Origin: Peptococcaceae bacterium UBA5356
GTDB lineage: Bacteria; Bacillota; Peptococcia; DRI-13; DTU073
Direction: 5' to 3'
NCBI GenBank assembly: GCA_002407935.1
Contig: DHPU01000030.1
Span: 1-14,256, forward strand
Length of the DNA stretch: 14,256 nucleotides
The position numbers were made by a program, and so were the translations under genes. How positions within the stretch are numbered: the stretch's first letter is position 1; every line of letters begins with the position of its first letter. The notes below the pieces were generated by a model. It was given only the letters and a program-made list of their open reading frames with translations, was not told the DNA's origin and ran no database searches. Shown here one piece after another: positions 5,751 through 13,910 of the stretch.

Positions 5751-8700
5751 GCCCCTCATCTGTCTGATTATCTCTCGGCTTATAAACTGCCGCATCATCT
5801 GAATTTCCATCCGATTTCAATTCTTTCATATTTTCAAAGGCATTAGAAATCATCAGTTTTATTCTATTTAACTGATTTACTTCACTCGCCCCGGGGTCAT
5901 AATCAATGGCTACCAGATTAGTCCCGGGATAAATCCGTTTCAATTCCTTGAGCATACCCTTGCCGGTCACATGATTCGGCAAACAGGCAAAGGGCTGCAT
6001 ACAAATAATGTTTTTTACCCCGTTCTGAATGAGCTCAATCATCTCTCCTGTTAAGAACCAGCCTTCCCCGCTCTGATGCCCTAAAGACACCACCGTAGCT
6101 GCTCCTGCTGCTATTTCCTTGATTGATTTGGGAACATAAAATCTCTTACTCTTCCTTAATTCTTTTTGATAAATCCCCTTATAAAAATCAATCACCCGAA
6201 CAGTAGTTTTTCCTAAAAACCGATCAAGCTTACTCCCTGCTAAGTATTGATAATTATAAACTGAATCGATGGCACAATATGACAAAAAGTCCGTAAGACC
6301 AGGCATTACTGCCTCCGCGCCCTCCGCCTCCACAATATCTACGATCTTATTATTAGCCGTGGGATGAAACTTTACCAAAATTTCTCCCACCAAGCCAACC
6401 TTGGGCTTCTGCTCATGAATAATTTCCAGTTGGTCAAATTCCCTGACGATCCCTTTAATATTTTGTTTAAAGATTTTTTTACGGGCAGATTTGAGCGAAC
6501 TGCGACATATTTTAACCCATTTTTTATAAAGTTCATTGGCCGATCCTTTAAGCTTTTCATAAGGCCTGACTCGATATAAAACATTCATCAGCAAGTCGCC
6601 ATACACTAAGGCCATCATCGCTTTGTTCAACAAACCCAAGGTAAATTTAAAGCCCGGGTTTTTCTCCATCCCGTTAGGATTAAGGGAAATTACGGGAATA
6701 TGCTCAAAGCCGGCATCCTTGAGGGCTTTTCTTAATAAGCCGATATAATTGCTCGCCCTGCAGCTACCGCCCGTTTGCGAAATCATTACCGAAGTATTCT
6801 GCAGATCATATTGCCCCGATTTTAAGGCTTCGATCAACTGTCCAATCACAATTATGGCTGGATAACAAGCATCATTATTTACATATTTCAAACCTTCATC
6901 TACCGCTTGCTGATCTAAAGAGGGCAGTACCACCAGATTATAACCTGATTGCCTAAAAGCCTCCTCTAAAAACTGAAAATGAATTGGAGACATTTCCGGC
7001 ACCAGAATAGTATGGTTTTTTCTCATTTCCTCGGTAAACGTAATTCTCTTATAATAATGGCTGTCTCTCTTTTGGAGCTTGACGCCCTTTTTCTCTCTTT
7101 CTAAGATCGTCGCCTTCAGAGAACGAAGTCTAATTCTCGCTGCACCTAAATTATTCCCTTCGTCTATCTTTAGCGTGGTGTAAATTTTGGAATGCGCATT
7201 AAGGATTTCCTGAACTTGGTCTGTGGTGACCGCATCCAACCCACAGCCAAAGGAATTCAATTGAACTAGTTCTAAATCCTTTTGTTTGGCGACAAAGCTT
7301 GCCGCAGCATAAAGCCGGGAATGATATGTCCATTGATCCACTACGCGCAGCGGTCTCCTGACTTTTCCGAGATGTGCTACCGAGTCTTCCGTTAAGACAG
7401 CCATCCCCAGTGAATTGATCATCTCCGGTATGCCATGATTAATCTGAGGGTCTATATGATAAGGTTTTCCGGCCAAAACAATTCCCTTTAAACCTTTTTC
7501 TTTTAGCAGCTTTAGCGTATCCTCTCCCGCCTGTTGAATTTCCTTTTTAAAAGCCGCCTGCTCCTGCTGGGCCTTCGCTATACTTTCCCTGATTTCCCTT
7601 TCGCTAATCTTAAATACCTGTAATTCGACGGATAATCTCTTTAATAATCTCTTTTCATCAGCCAAAGATAGGAACGGCTTCATAAAGAAGACCTTTTTCT
7701 CCCTAAGTACATCTACATTATTCTTAATCACTTCCGGATAGGAAACGACAATCGGACAATTAAAATGATTATCCGCCCCTTGCTGTTCTTGTTTCTCATA
7801 AGTAACACAGGGATAGAAAATAAACTTAATACCCTTCTCGACCAGATCCATAATATGGCCATGCACTATTTTCCCTGGATAACAGACTGATTCAGACGGG
7901 ATTGTCTCAATCCCTTTTTCATAGATTTCATGGGAGGATCTAGCGGATAATTCCACCCTGAAGCCTAAGTTCGTAAAAAAGGTAAACCAAAACGGATAAT
8001 TCTCATAGATATTTAAAACCCTCGGGATTCCAACGACCCCTCTTTTAGCCTCAGAAAGGGCTAACGGTTGATACCTAAAAAGTCTTTGATATTTATCTTG
8101 AAAGAGGTTAGGCAATAAAGTACCTTTTTTCTCCGTACCGGTTCCTCTTTCACATCTGTTCCCTGAAATAAACTTTTCTCCGTCTCTGAACTTATTAATT
8201 GTTAATAAACAACTGTTGGAACAGCCTTGACACCTGGAAACAATTGTTTTCAGGTCAAATTCTTTAAGCCGCCTCTCATCCAGTAAATTTGTCACATGCC
8301 CTTTTTTATATCTTTCTCTCGCAATTAAAGCTGCGCCAAAAGCTCCCATTATCCCCGCAATATCCGGCCTGATAACTTCCCTTTCCGAGAGAATTTCAAA
8401 ACTTCTCAACACGGCATCATTATAAAAAGTCCCACCTTGTACCACAATTTTTTCTCCTAGTTCTTTAGGGTTTTTTACTTTAATTACTTTAAATAAAGCA
8501 TTTTTGATAACCGAATAGGATAACCCTGCTGAAATATCCCCGATTGTTGCCCCCTCTTTCTGGGCCTGTTTAACCTTCGAATTCATAAACACCGTACATC
8601 TCGAACCAAGATCTACCGGACTTTCCGCCAGCAAGGCTCCGGCGGCAAAGTCTTCTATCCTCATCCCCAGCGAAATGGCAAAAGTATCCAAAAATGAACC

Positions 8701-10047
8701 GCACCCGGAAGAACACGCCTCATTTAAAAGGATGCTGTCAATAACTCCGTCTTTTATTTTAAGACACTTCATATCTTGCCCACCAATATCCAAGATGAAA
8801 TCCACTCCCGGGCAAAAATGCGCTGCCGCCTTATAGTGAGCTAAGGTCTCTATTTCCCCGATGTCAATCTTCAAGGCAGCTTTTAATAAACCTTCTCCAT
8901 AGCCTGTAACCGTTGAATTAACGATTGTCGCTTGGGGCGGCAAAAGGTTATATACTTCCTTTAAAGCTCGGATGGTAGATTTAAGGGGACTCCCTTCATT
9001 ACTGCCATAATAAGTATAAAGAAGCGATCCTTCTCTGTCTATCAGTGCAACCTTGGTAGTTGTAGAACCCGCATCTATCCCTAAAAAACATTCACCTGCA
9101 AAAGTCGCCAAGTCTCTTCTTTCTATGTTTTTTTGCCGATGCCTTAATTTAAATTTCTCATATTCGGTAGGTCCTGAAAAAAGCGGAGCTAGTCTTTCCG
9201 CTTCGCTCACAGCCAAACTTCCGAAGTTTTCTATCTTGCTGATGAGCGTTTTATATAATACGACTTCTCCATCAAAAGAGGACAACGCAGCCCCCATAGC
9301 CACAAAAAGCTGAGAGTTTTCCGGAAAAATAACCTGTTCTTCTTGCAACTTTAAGGTCTCAATAAATCTGTTTCTTAACTCGGAAAGGAAGAATAAGGGG
9401 CCACCCAAAAAGGCTACCCTCCCCTTGATCGGTCTGCCACATGCTAAGCCGCTTATTGTTTGAATGACCACCGCCTGAAGTACAGATACCGCAATATCCT
9501 CCCTGGCCACACCCTCATTCAAAAGAGGCTGCACATCAGTCTTGGCAAAAACCCCGCATCTTGCGGCAATAGGATAAATTACCTTATGTTTTTTCGCTAG
9601 CTCATTTAGCCCCAGCGCATCTACCTTAAGTAACGTAGCCATTTGATCGATAAAAGAACCGGTTCCTCCTGCACAAGTCCCATTCATTCGCTGTTCTACC
9701 CCATTATTGAAATAAGTAATCTTGGCATCTTCGCCGCCTAATTCAATAGCTACATCAGTTTCCGGATGAAAGGTTTTAACTGCTTTCGTGGCAGCGATAA
9801 CCTCTTGTGTAAAGGGAACGCCCATACTATCGGCAATGCTCATTCCCCCAGAACCGGTAATCATGATCGTTATCTTCGTATCCTTGAGAACTTTAGCTGC
9901 ATCACCCAGGATCTCCAGCAGCTTTTTCTTAATATCGGCATAATGTCGCTCATATTTACTATAAATTGGCTCCTTTTGTCTATTGAGAATAACTAGTTTA
10001 ACAGTAGTAGAACCAATATCAATACCAACATGAAATAAATTACTCAT
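5728..10047 (-). CDS. Giant 2-hydroxyacyl-CoA dehydratase activator-type protein (two BadF/BcrA ATPase modules plus dehydratase-like C-terminus)
   Basis: A single protein of about 1440 residues. Positions are counted from a GTG at 10050; the adjacent ATG at 10047 is taken as the start. Module 1 (about 8-265) has the ASKHA phosphate motif GIDIGSTT, Cys126 (TCAGGTGSF) and Cys165 (RCGVFAKTD), the pair that holds the bridging [4Fe-4S] cluster in HgdC-type activators. Module 2 (about 322-580) repeats this with GIDAGSTTT, Cys446/Cys450 (ACSSGCGSF) and Cys485. A CQGCSNSC motif (607-614) with Cys633 begins the DUF2229-like part, with Cys723 and Cys748. The rest carries spaced cysteines (936, 1062, 1097, 1356) in Gly/Pro contexts such as NDACYP, GGSCRAS and FACLPNH, as in dehydratase D-component and double-cubane proteins. 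The expected role is ATP-driven low-potential electron transfer; the acceptor is unknown. Such large fusions occur in Clostridia. It is monocistronic or leads into the SCIFF genes. Confidence 0.9.
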   Translation of the reverse strand: MSNLFHVGIDIGSTTVKLVILNRQKEPIYSKYERHYADIKKKLLEILGDAAKVLKDTKITIMITGSGGMSIADSMGVPFTQEVIAATKAVKTFHPETDVAIELGGEDAKITYFNNGVEQRMNGTCAGGTGSFIDQMATLLKVDALGLNELAKKHKVIYPIAARCGVFAKTDVQPLLNEGVAREDIAVSVLQAVVIQTISGLACGRPIKGRVAFLGGPLFFLSELRNRFIETLKLQEEQVIFPENSQLFVAMGAALSSFDGEVVLYKTLISKIENFGSLAVSEAERLAPLFSGPTEYEKFKLRHRQKNIERRDLATFAGECFLGIDAGSTTTKVALIDREGSLLYTYYGSNEGSPLKSTIRALKEVYNLLPPQATIVNSTVTGYGEGLLKAALKIDIGEIETLAHYKAAAHFCPGVDFILDIGGQDMKCLKIKDGVIDSILLNEACSSGCGSFLDTFAISLGMRIEDFAAGALLAESPVDLGSRCTVFMNSKVKQAQKEGATIGDISAGLSYSVIKNALFKVIKVKNPKELGEKIVVQGGTFYNDAVLRSFEILSEREVIRPDIAGIMGAFGAALIARERYKKGHVTNLLDERRLKEFDLKTIVSRCQGCSNSCLLTINKFRDGEKFISGNRCERGTGTEKKGTLLPNLFQDKYQRLFRYQPLALSEAKRGVVGIPRVLNIYENYPFWFTFFTNLGFRVELSARSSHEIYEKGIETIPSESVCYPGKIVHGHIMDLVEKGIKFIFYPCVTYEKQEQQGADNHFNCPIVVSYPEVIKNNVDVLREKKVFFMKPFLSLADEKRLLKRLSVELQVFKISEREIRESIAKAQQEQAAFKKEIQQAGEDTLKLLKEKGLKGIVLAGKPYHIDPQINHGIPEMINSLGMAVLTEDSVAHLGKVRRPLRVVDQWTYHSRLYAAASFVAKQKDLELVQLNSFGCGLDAVTTDQVQEILNAHSKIYTTLKIDEGNNLGAARIRLRSLKATILEREKKGVKLQKRDSHYYKRITFTEEMRKNHTILVPEMSPIHFQFLEEAFRQSGYNLVVLPSLDQQAVDEGLKYVNNDACYPAIIVIGQLIEALKSGQYDLQNTSVMISQTGGSCRASNYIGLLRKALKDAGFEHIPVISLNPNGMEKNPGFKFTLGLLNKAMMALVYGDLLMNVLYRVRPYEKLKGSANELYKKWVKICRSSLKSARKKIFKQNIKGIVREFDQLEIIHEQKPKVGLVGEILVKFHPTANNKIVDIVEAEGAEAVMPGLTDFLSYCAIDSVYNYQYLAGSKLDRFLGKTTVRVIDFYKGIYQKELRKSKRFYVPKSIKEIAAGAATVVSLGHQSGEGWFLTGEMIELIQNGVKNIICMQPFACLPNHVTGKGMLKELKRIYPGTNLVAIDYDPGASEVNQLNRIKLMISNAFENMKELKSDGNSDDAAVYKPRDNQTDEGLYREVMS

Positions 10048-10081
10048 CACCCCACAGCAAATACGCTGTGCTCACCTCCTT
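10045..10081 (-). promoter_or_regulatory. Ribosome binding site with a hairpin in the spacer
   Basis: A near-perfect SD, AAGGAGGTGAG (10071-10081), lies more than 20 bases from the ATG of the activase gene, too far for normal use. The gap holds CACAGC-GTATTT-GCTGTG (10053-10070), a six-bp hairpin. Folding it leaves GGAGGTGAG about five bases from the GTGATG start pair. This decides the start at 10050/10047 even though the linear spacing is wrong. Confidence 0.6.
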
Positions 10082-10139
10082 GGTCATTCAAGCGATCATT
10101 TCATCATAAACATAGTGTTGATTAATGGCCTATAAATAT

Positions 10140-10167
10140 ATTGTAATATATATACGTTTTTATACAA
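10140..10167 (-). promoter_or_regulatory. Possible promoter of the activase gene
   Basis: TTGTAT (10162-10167) and TACAAT (10140-10145) are 16 bases apart in a very AT-rich stretch directly after the tRNA terminator. The -10 matches five of six bases and the -35 only three. Other registers in the TATATA run are possible. A promoter is expected here because the terminator isolates the gene from the tRNA operon. Confidence 0.35.
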
Positions 10168-10173
10168 GACACA

Positions 10174-10198
10174 AGAACCCGACTAAAAGCCGGGTTCT
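10174..10198 (-). terminator. Terminator of the tRNA operon
   Basis: On the minus strand AGAACCCGGCU-UUU-AGUCGGGUUCU forms an 11-bp stem with one G-U pair and a three-base loop, followed by UGUGUCUUGU. The opposite strand would have a mismatch instead of the G-U pair, which fits minus-strand use. The U-tract is interrupted, but the stem is strong. It lies 12 bases after the last tRNA. Confidence 0.75.
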
Positions 10199-10210
10199 AC
10201 AATTTTCATC

Positions 10211-10284
10211 TGGAGCGGGTGAAGGGAATCGAACCCTCGCCACCAGCTTGGGAAGCTGGTGTTCTACCATTGAACCACACCCGC
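10211..10284 (-). tRNA. tRNA-Gly (anticodon CCC)
   Basis: A complete 74-base cloverleaf with acceptor GCGGGTG/CACCCGC, discriminator T and encoded CCA. The anticodon stem CCAGC/GCTGG closes loop TTCCCAA, giving anticodon CCC, which reads GGG. Last gene of the operon. CCC is the minor glycine isoacceptor; the common GCC and UCC species are not in this cluster. Confidence 0.93.
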
Positions 10285-10359
10285 ATTAACTACTACACCT
10301 TTATTATATCACTATTTGCAAACTAAAAACTAGCCTATTTTTACCATGATATAGCAAAA

Positions 10360-10436
10360 TGGTGGGCGATGAGGGGCTCGAACCCCCGACCTCATGCATG
10401 TGAGGCATGCGCTCTAACCAGCTGAGCTAATCACCC
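10360..10436 (-). tRNA. tRNA-Val (anticodon CAC)
   Basis: A 77-base cloverleaf with encoded CCA. Acceptor GGGTGAT pairs with ATCGCCC through one U-G pair. The anticodon stem CATGC/GCATG closes loop CTCACAT, anticodon CAC, which reads GUG. Acceptor, D-arm and T-arm resemble the Val(UAC) gene three places upstream, which suggests an old duplication. This is a non-essential isoacceptor where Val(UAC) is present. Confidence 0.92.
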
Positions 10437-10483
10437 TCATGCTAAATGCCAAAATACTGCAAGCTACTTCAAACAGAAACAGT

Positions 10484-10559
<76 letters not shown>

Positions 10560-10629
10560 ATTCCTCATTAACCATCTTTGAACATCTCACGGCTAAAGTC
10601 ACGAGTGTTCTTGAGCACAATATAAAAAA

Positions 10630-10706
10630 TGGCGGAGCTGACGAGAGTCGAACTCGCGATCTCCTGCGTGACAGGCAGGCATGTTAGGCCACTACACCAC
10701 AGCTCC
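10630..10706 (-). tRNA. tRNA-Asp (anticodon GTC)
   Basis: A 77-base cloverleaf with acceptor GGAGCTG/CAGCTCC, discriminator G (the aspartate identity base) and encoded CCA. The anticodon stem CCTGC/GCAGG closes loop CTGTCAC, anticodon GTC. Fourth gene of the operon. Confidence 0.95.
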
Positions 10707-10725
10707 ATAATACTATATTTAAAAA

Positions 10726-10801
<76 letters not shown>

Positions 10802-10808
10802 ATACATA

Positions 10809-10884
10809 TGGCGACCCCTATGGGATTCGAACCCATGTTACAGCCGTGAAAGGGCCGTGTCTTAGGCCTCTTGACCAAGGGGTC
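10809..10884 (-). tRNA. tRNA-Glu (anticodon TTC)
   Basis: A 76-base cloverleaf with acceptor GACCCCT/AGGGGTC, discriminator G and encoded CCA. The anticodon loop CTTTCAC gives anticodon TTC. Second gene of the operon, nine bases after tRNA-Lys. Confidence 0.95.
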
Positions 10885-10893
10885 ATCTTAAAT

Positions 10894-10969
10894 TGGTGAG
10901 CCATCCGCGACTCGAACGCGGGACACCCTGATTAAAAGTCAGGTGCTCTGCCAACTGAGCTAATGGCTC
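10894..10969 (-). tRNA. tRNA-Lys (anticodon TTT)
   Basis: A 76-base cloverleaf with acceptor GAGCCAT/ATGGCTC, discriminator A and encoded CCA. The anticodon stem CCTGA/TCAGG closes loop CTTTTAA, anticodon TTT. First gene of the operon, about 25 bases downstream of the promoter's -10. Confidence 0.96.
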
Positions 10970-10995
10970 GAAAAGGTTTTGCTCCACAGATATAT

Positions 10996-11025
10996 ATATT
11001 AACACGAGGTTTAACTCCCTGTCAA
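10996..11025 (-). promoter_or_regulatory. Promoter of the tRNA operon
   Basis: A perfect -35, TTGACA (11020-11025), and TAATAT (10996-11001) at 18-base spacing lie between the dnaB stop at 11054 and tRNA-Lys. It is the strongest promoter match in the window, as expected for stable RNA genes. No clear terminator separates it from dnaB, so some read-through is possible. Confidence 0.75.
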
Positions 11026-11053
11026 TAAAAGCTTTTCGTGAATTAGCGTAAAA

Positions 11054-12382
11054 TTATTGATGACTTCTATCAATATTCACAAATTTGGTAAATTCCTTGA
11101 TAAACCCTAATTCCACCGAACCGGTAGGCCCATTCCGATGTTTCGCAATAATAATTTCGGCGATGCCCGGCTTTTCAGATTCCGGATTATAATAATCCTC
11201 CCGAAAAATAAACATAACTAAATCCGCATCCTGCTCCAAGGCTCCCGATTCCCTCAAGTGACTAAGCGCCGGCCTTTTATCTTGTGTCTGTTCCACCGCA
11301 CGAGAAAGTTGAGAGAGAGCCATAATCGGCACATTTAATTCCCTAGCCAAAGCCTTCAAAGAACGGGATATTTCCGAAATTTCCTGTTGCCGGTTTTCCG
11401 TTCTTTTACCTACCTGCATCAATTGAAGGTAATCAATAATAATTAGCCCCAGGCCTTTTTCTACCTTTAACCTTCTGGCTTTAGCCCGTAATTCCAAGAC
11501 AGAAATAGCCGGGGTATCGTCTATAAAAACCTCAGCGGTAGAAAGCGGTTGGGATGCTTTGGTTAAACGCACCCATTCCTCATCCTGCAGGCGTCCGGTT
11601 CGTAGCTTATGCTGGTCAATCATCGCCTCAGAACTCATCATTCTCTGGACAAGCTGTTCTTTAGACATTTCCAGACTAAAAATAGCGACCGGTTTTTTTC
11701 CTTTAATAGCGGCATTTTGGGCAATATTCAAACCGAAAGAGGTCTTTCCCATTGCCGGGCGAGCAGCCAGGATAATTAAATCCGAGGCCTGCCATCCCGA
11801 AGTCATGCTATCTAAATCAGTAAAAAAGGAAGGTACTCCCGTGATGTTTCCTTTATTACCAGCCAGAAATTCGATTTTTTCCAACGTTTCGCCTAAAACC
11901 TGTTTGAGAGGAACTAATCCGGAAAAATTTCTATTATCAGCAATTTCTAAGATCATTCTTTCCGCACTATCCAACAGGTCATGTGTTTCCTCCTGGTCTT
12001 CATAACAACGATTGGCAATATTCGTGGAAACACGAATTAATTTACGCAGGATAGCCTTTTCTGCTACTATTTCCGCATAATGGCGCACATTAGCCGCTGT
12101 AGGCACAACGTTAGCCACTTCCGCTATATATCCCACTCCGCCAACCTTTTCTACACTGTTTTGTCTGTGCAGTTCTTCCGTTAAAGTGACCATATCAACT
12201 GGTTCAGCTTTGGCTTCCAAACTAACAATCGTCGCAAAAAGAAGCTGGTGAGCCTCTTTGTAAAAGTCCTCCGTCTCCAGCATTTCCAAGGCGATATATA
12301 CCGCCTCTTTATCAATCATCATCGAACCCAGTACAGCCTGTTCCGCCTCTAAATTATAAGGCGGTAATTTTTCTAACAGCAT
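11054..12382 (-). CDS. dnaB: Replicative DNA helicase DnaB
   Basis: The hexameric 5'-3' helicase of the replication fork (called DnaC in Bacillus). The 442-residue length is normal. The N-terminal domain (about 1-105, PPYNLEAEQAVLGSMM) joins a linker and the RecA-like ATPase domain. That domain has Walker A ARPAMGKTS (207-215), SLEMS with the catalytic Glu at about 238, Walker B LIIIDYLQLM (from 313), the Gln-bearing SQLSR motif (357-361) and the KHRNG arginine-finger segment (414-418). No intein interrupts it. The ATG at 12382 has GTGAGGA about nine bases upstream. It follows rplI by 54 bases in the conserved yybS-rplI-dnaB order. Confidence 0.98.
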   Translation of the reverse strand: MLLEKLPPYNLEAEQAVLGSMMIDKEAVYIALEMLETEDFYKEAHQLLFATIVSLEAKAEPVDMVTLTEELHRQNSVEKVGGVGYIAEVANVVPTAANVRHYAEIVAEKAILRKLIRVSTNIANRCYEDQEETHDLLDSAERMILEIADNRNFSGLVPLKQVLGETLEKIEFLAGNKGNITGVPSFFTDLDSMTSGWQASDLIILAARPAMGKTSFGLNIAQNAAIKGKKPVAIFSLEMSKEQLVQRMMSSEAMIDQHKLRTGRLQDEEWVRLTKASQPLSTAEVFIDDTPAISVLELRAKARRLKVEKGLGLIIIDYLQLMQVGKRTENRQQEISEISRSLKALARELNVPIMALSQLSRAVEQTQDKRPALSHLRESGALEQDADLVMFIFREDYYNPESEKPGIAEIIIAKHRNGPTGSVELGFIKEFTKFVNIDRSHQ

Positions 12383-12436
12383 CCTTAACCGTCCTCACTC
12401 TTTCTCCCTTTTCTTGATTTTAATTAAATCCCTTTC

Positions 12437-12886
12437 TTATTCTGCCGCCACAACCTTTACCTCAATAGCCGCAGTAACACGGGGGTGTAATTTAATTATC
12501 ACGGAATACGTCCCTAAGCTTTTAATCGTTCCGCTTAATTCGATTTTTCTTTTATCAATCAGCAACCCTTTTTCCTTTTCCAAGGCTTCTCCAATGTCCC
12601 TGTTGCTAATCGAACCAAAAAGCCTGCCCCCTTCGCCTGTTTTTACAGATAAGGTCAAGGCAATCCCCTTTAGCTTTTCTCCCAGCTTCCGCGCTTCTTG
12701 AAATTCATCCTCTTCCTTCTTTTTCTGGGTCTCCTTCTTACTGGCTAGATCCTTTAAATTACCCGCGTTAGCTTCCAAAGCAAGTCCTTTAGGAAAGAGA
12801 TAATTACGGGCAAAACCTTCCGCTACATTAATAATCTCGCCTTTTTTCCCCGTTCCCTTCAGATCTGCCTTTAAAATCACTTTCAT
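12437..12886 (-). CDS. rplI: 50S ribosomal protein bL9
   Basis: A 149-residue protein of normal length that binds 23S rRNA near the L1 stalk. The N-terminal domain (MKVILKADLKGTGKKGEIIN...GFARNYLFPKG) is followed by a charged helix (about 45-75, rich in Lys and Glu) and the C-terminal domain with TGEGGRLFGSISNRDI. The start is placed at the ATG at 12886, where conserved L9 sequence begins and which has GGAAGGGAGAGGG just upstream. The frame is open 17 codons further but that part is not L9-like. The gene lies 47 bases after the yybS stop and 54 before dnaB. Confidence 0.98.
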   Translation of the reverse strand: MKVILKADLKGTGKKGEIINVAEGFARNYLFPKGLALEANAGNLKDLASKKETQKKKEEDEFQEARKLGEKLKGIALTLSVKTGEGGRLFGSISNRDIGEALEKEKGLLIDKRKIELSGTIKSLGTYSVIIKLHPRVTAAIEVKVVAAE

Positions 12887-12933
12887 TACTGCACCCTCTC
12901 CCTTCCGAAATAATTTAAACCGTTTATTTATCC

Positions 12934-13902
12934 TCAATCAACCAGTTTTCGATAATTAAAAAACAAGTCTAAAAGACCGACTCCGACCAATACGAAAAAA
13001 AATGTAAACTGTAAAAAATAAAGAAACAAGAAAGTAACAATAAGACGCGAACCCGACCTAACAAAGTATTTTTTTAGATAAAAAGCATACACGGCTATCC
13101 CTAAAATGAGTAATATCGGTGCATATACCAGCATAATATTTAAACCCACAGTCGTGAGCTTTTGTATTGTAAGATAATCCCCTGCCAAATATGCCCCATA
13201 CCCAACAATAAATCCCCAGGCGATCCCCCAAGGAAGCCGCCATTGCCACAAGGACGGAAGAGCAGGCACAGAAATTTTTATTCTGCTTAAAACTAACTGG
13301 GCTACATGATAGTTAATAAAAGCCACTAGCATTCCCCACAAAACATAAAAAGCGGGTAAAAGGCGCCCCGATATTGCAATTGTATACTCCAATTGTTGAC
13401 GCGCTACTTCCTCTGTAAAGAAAGGCTTAACTCCATCAAACAGCCCTAAATCGCGGTATCCTTCCATCATCGCATCAATACCATTCTGCATTTGCTGCAC
13501 AAAATAAGCCTTATCAATTCCCCAAACAAGCGCTAACAAAGTCATTACTGCAAAAATTGCTGCGACAGCTATCCCGATCCCCATCGACAAGGTAAATTTG
13601 GGCTTTACGCCTTTTTTAAAAGCAAATCCATAGAAAAGAGCTAGTACCCCAAATTGCAGAAGCAAAATTAAAGTTTGCCCAGGACCAAGCAAGATAAAAA
13701 ACAGCAGTCCCGTCAAGCCGGTTGTAACAACGCCCGCACGAAACCCCTGCCGCATTATCACAACAATAATCGGGATTGTCCAGCACAAATCAATAAAAAT
13801 CTTTAAAAAAGGTAGATATAATCCGCTTAAGCCTAATAATACCGTTAAAAAAGCCATGAAAAAGATTTCTTTAACAGTCTGATTCTGTAAGGAAGTATTC
13901 AC
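12934..13902 (-). CDS. yybS: YybS/DUF2232 family integral membrane protein
   Basis: A polytopic membrane protein of about 322 residues, with roughly eight hydrophobic helices separated by short basic loops and one long external or cytoplasmic loop in the middle (rich in Gln, Glu and Asp: YFVQQMQNGIDAMMEGYRDLG). Position next to rplI and dnaB and the fold pattern match YybS (DUF2232) of Firmicutes, whose function is not established; an ECF-transporter-like S component has been suggested by resemblance. The GTG at 13902 is preferred because GAGGTGAGGA sits about seven bases upstream. A GTG at 13914 overlapping the previous stop (GTGA), or an ATG at 13962 inside the previous gene, are less likely. 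In Bacillus gdpP follows this gene; here rplI follows directly. Confidence 0.85.
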   Translation of the reverse strand: MNTSLQNQTVKEIFFMAFLTVLLGLSGLYLPFLKIFIDLCWTIPIIVVIMRQGFRAGVVTTGLTGLLFFILLGPGQTLILLLQFGVLALFYGFAFKKGVKPKFTLSMGIGIAVAAIFAVMTLLALVWGIDKAYFVQQMQNGIDAMMEGYRDLGLFDGVKPFFTEEVARQQLEYTIAISGRLLPAFYVLWGMLVAFINYHVAQLVLSRIKISVPALPSLWQWRLPWGIAWGFIVGYGAYLAGDYLTIQKLTTVGLNIMLVYAPILLILGIAVYAFYLKKYFVRSGSRLIVTFLFLYFLQFTFFFVLVGVGLLDLFFNYRKLVD

Positions 13903-13910
13903 CTCATTCC

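Noticed and set aside
11559..12005. A 148-codon plus-strand frame
   Set aside because: It lies wholly opposite dnaB, has no SD or family resemblance, and mirrors the helicase codons.
12887..12937. Longer start of rplI
   Set aside because: The extra 17 residues do not belong to bL9, and the SD belongs to the inner ATG at 12886.
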